The notes under the pieces are model-generated. The model made no database searches. It saw only the letters and a program-made list of their open reading frames with translations, and was not told the DNA's origin. DNA of 6,693 bases from CAZCTO01 sp964501725. GTDB taxonomy: Bacteria; Bacillota; Clostridia; Saccharofermentanales; Saccharofermentanaceae. Made by a program: the position numbers and the translations under genes. The stretch covers positions 1 to 6,693 of the forward strand of contig CAZCTO010000035.1 of the NCBI GenBank assembly GCA_964501725.1, given 5' to 3'. Below, piece by piece: positions 5,717 through 6,693 of this stretch; the stretch's first letter is position 1, and every line of letters starts with the position of its first letter.

Positions 5717-5860
5717 TCTGAATAAACCGCCGATAAAGTGCACGCTGACCGCAGTCAATAGTGCATTCATTCCATAGGAATGGTGCATGGCGGCCGGAGC
5801 ATAGTGCACAGTTTCAGTTAATGGTAATTTGCTTTGACCAACATAAATTGTGAACCTGAC
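5717..5860. repeat. Non-coding stretch with AGTGCA repeats and a hairpin
   Basis: No gene is seen here. AGTGCA occurs at 5737, 5760 and 5803, with the variant GGTGCA at 5782. An imperfect hairpin pairs TGCATTCATTCC (5762-5773) with GGAATGGTGCA (5777-5787) around an ATA loop. It has no T run and is not a classic terminator, although it follows the nuclease stop by 45 bases. The repeats could be binding sites or leftover mobile-element DNA. Confidence 0.4.
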
Positions 5861-5879
5861 TCCTGACTCGGCATCAAAT

Positions 5880-5982
5880 AACTCCAGTGTACTGGAAACC
5901 CAATACGGGTGGTCTGTAAGCGTCCGATAACCGACGCCTTTAAAATCATAGCAAACTATGGGAATCTTTAAGGAATAACTTT
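5880..5982 (+). promoter_or_regulatory. Structured leader that can hide the downstream ribosome binding site
   Basis: Successive hairpins precede the ATG at 5983: TCCAGT/ACTGGA (5883-5896), ACCC/GGGT (5898-5910), GCGTC/GACGC (5920-5937) and CATAG-CAAA-CTATG (5947-5960). The last is enclosed by CCTTTAAA (5937-5944) pairing with TTTAAGG (5967-5973), whose AAGG is part of the Shine-Dalgarno sequence of the next reading frame. CC at 5937-5938 borders the previous hairpin and C5937 is shared, so the two structures may be alternatives. This is the layout of a translation-controlling riboswitch or protein-binding leader, but I match it to no known class. Confidence 0.4.
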
Positions 5983-6093
5983 ATGAGTGTTTTCAAGTCT
6001 CTAAAAGACTTGGAGAACAGTAATACGTGTTGTTCATTGTCTGTTTTATCGCTGATTATTTCGGTGCGGCGGAGCCGCTGTGTTAACGAATAG
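5983..6093 (+). pseudogene. 5' end of an unidentified gene, truncated by IS21 insertion
   Basis: A short frame begins MSVFKSLKDLENSNTCC with a good ribosome binding site (AAGGA at 5970-5974, eight bases upstream). It runs into the terminal repeat of the IS21-family element at about 6081, where element sequence supplies the stop TAG at 6091-6093. Only about 33 codons are native, and the rest of the gene is outside the window or lost. The hydrophobic stretch SLSVLSLIISV could be the start of a membrane segment. A leader peptide of a small secreted peptide is conceivable from KSLKDLE followed by CC, but there is too little to tell. Confidence 0.45.
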
Positions 6094-6146
6094 AGGACCA
6101 CGATGTTAATGAAATAGGACCAGCCTGTTAATAAGCAGAGCCACCG
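6081..6146 (+). repeat. Three tandem terminal repeats of IS21 element 1
   Basis: Copies start at 6081, 6104 and 6126, spaced 22-23 bases apart. Each opens with TGTTAA and continues with an A-rich part and a GGACCA or GCCACC block. Multiple direct repeats at the ends are typical IstA transposase binding sites of the IS21 family. Confidence 0.75.
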
Positions 6147-6190
6147 GCTTATAGTCGATGGCCCTGCCTTTCTTATTTTCAGATCAATGG

Positions 6191-6499
6191 TTAATTGCTT
6201 TGAATGCCTTTTCTTTTGCGCATGGAGTCTTCTCCGTCGATGACGATGGTGTAAGAATCGTGAACGATCCGATCAAGGATCGCGTCAGCGAGTGTACTTT
6301 CTCCGATTTTTCCGTGCCAGCCTTTCGGTGAAAACTGCGAAGCGAAGATTGTTGATCCACGCTTGTGTCGAATTTCAATAATCTCGAGAAGGTCTCGAGC
6401 TTCGTGTTCCGAAAGTGGAATCAGCATCCATTCATCGAGAATCAATAAGTCAACTTTCCTGTATTGACCGATTGCCTTTTTGTACGTTCCTTGGCCTCT
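6191..6499 (-). pseudogene. istB: istB fragment (IS21 ATP-binding helper), 5' part lost
   Basis: About 102 C-terminal codons remain, starting RGQGTYKKAI and passing through a Walker B motif (DLLILDEW) into MLIPLSEHEARDLLEI, TIFASQFSPKGWHGKIGE and TLADAILDRIVHDSYTI, all characteristic of IstB helper ATPases of about 250 aa. Walker A and the N-terminal half are missing: upstream of the AGA codon at 6497-6499 the sequence switches to the terminal repeats of another IS21-type element. An ATG at 6443-6445 gives an apparent shorter frame but has no role of its own. The fragment is non-functional. Confidence 0.88.
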
Positions 6500-6507
6500 G
6501 GTGCGAA

Positions 6508-6571
6508 ACGCGCTTTTTGAGAGCCACCCGCGCGGCTCGCAGAGCCAGTGACGCGCAGAAAGAGAGCCACC
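6508..6571 (+). repeat. Two 21-bp terminal direct repeats of IS21 element 2
   Basis: Copies at 6508-6528 and 6551-6571 share ACGCGC at the start and GAGAGCCACC at the end, differing mainly in a five-base middle (TTTTT versus AGAAA). The period is 43 bases. Such paired repeats near the tip fit IstA binding sites. AGAGCCA also occurs between them at 6541. Confidence 0.65.
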
Positions 6572-6595
6572 TTCGCAAGAAGATGGCTCCCAGTT

Positions 6596-6693
6596 TTATT
6601 GGATACTTGAGCGCATGGACTGTTTCCCATGAAGTACGATTTTGTAAGCTTGAGCGGAGAGTCGATCTGTAATCGCTTCCGCAGCGACCGGAA
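6596..6693 (-). CDS. istB: IstB of IS21 element 2, C-terminal 31 residues (partial)
   Basis: The frame enters from the right edge and reads PVAAEAITDRLSAQAYKIVL, then HGKQSMRSSIQ and stop. The IT/LDRLxxxAYKIxLxGxSMR pattern is the end of IstB helper ATPases, the same place as TLADAILDRIVHDSYTI...GEDSMR in the broken copy at left but clearly a different subfamily. Most of the gene lies outside the window. Confidence 0.75.
   Translation of the reverse strand, partial: PVAAEAITDRLSAQAYKIVLHGKQSMRSSIQ

Larger units (their letters stand above)
6081..6499 (-). mobile_element. IS21-family element 1, istB-side end, interrupted
   Basis: The element begins with TGTTAACG at 6081, in keeping with the TG ends of IS21. 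It carries three tandem terminal repeats and then the 3' part of istB on the minus strand. Its body is cut at about 6499 by a second IS21-family element; the remainder, with istA, would lie beyond the right edge. The left boundary directly follows a GC-rich hairpin (GCGGC-GGA-GCCGC, 6066-6078). Whether that hairpin is target sequence or element is unclear. Confidence 0.8.
6499..6693 (-). mobile_element. IS21-family element 2, istB-side end, runs off the window
   Basis: The boundary at 6499 (TGGTGCGAAACG) is where the istB of element 1 stops matching. It is followed by two terminal direct repeats and by the end of a different istB. The orientation is the same as element 1. The element is inserted inside the istB of element 1, so it arrived later. 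The other end and any target duplication lie outside the window. Confidence 0.75.

Noticed and set aside
6508..6571. CRISPR array suggested by repeated GAGAGCCACC
   Set aside because: There are only two copies with an unequal middle, no uniform spacers, and they sit exactly at an IS21 end next to istB.
6415..6672. Frames on both strands across the IS21 junction (85 aa plus, 62 aa minus)
   Set aside because: They span the junction of two insertion sequences and their terminal repeats, and overlap the real istB fragments in other frames.

Overview
The window is AT-rich and reads as accessory DNA from a low-GC Gram-positive bacterium (Bacillota, probably anaerobic and clostridial-like). The clues are strong AGGAGG-type ribosome binding sites, sigma-A-like promoters and a Gram-positive LexA box. 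The species cannot be named from the sequence.

Layout. (1) Positions 1-89 hold the possible tail of an unidentified reading frame. (2) Positions 79-2226 are a complete IS1595-family element. It is bounded by 27-bp inverted repeats matching at 25 positions, with a zinc-ribbon/ISXO2-type transposase and, just downstream on the same strand, an HSL-family esterase as passenger gene. The transposase promoter is covered by a perfect GAAC-ATAT-GTTC LexA box. No target-site duplication is visible. (3) Positions 2263-3435 encode a 390-aa protein I do not recognise, with two RN-x-IH motifs reminiscent of HEPN domains. (4) Positions 3519-4130 form a promoter-to-terminator unit of about 580 nt that encodes no credible protein but is full of hairpins. 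It is a large structured RNA, and ROOL is my best guess for the class. (5) Converging on it from the other strand (4143-4481) is a short operon of two atypical tRNA-like genes with encoded CCA, its own promoter and its own terminator. (6) Positions 4646-5716 encode a 356-aa protein with an N-terminal NucS/DUF91-type PD-(D/E)xK nuclease and a C-terminal PUA/EVE-like domain, a candidate modification-sensing defence nuclease. (7) Positions 5717-5982 are non-coding; the second half is a hairpin-rich leader that can sequester a ribosome binding site. (8) The gene behind that leader is cut after about 33 codons by an IS21-family element (terminal tandem repeats from 6081). Its istB is itself broken near 6499 by the end of a second IS21-family element that runs off the right edge.

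As a whole the region looks like a mobile-element hot spot: an SOS-controlled transposon with cargo, a large RNA beside a tRNA-like array (a pairing seen in phage and prophage regions), a putative defence nuclease and nested insertion sequences. Functional links between these units are inference; they do not form one operon.
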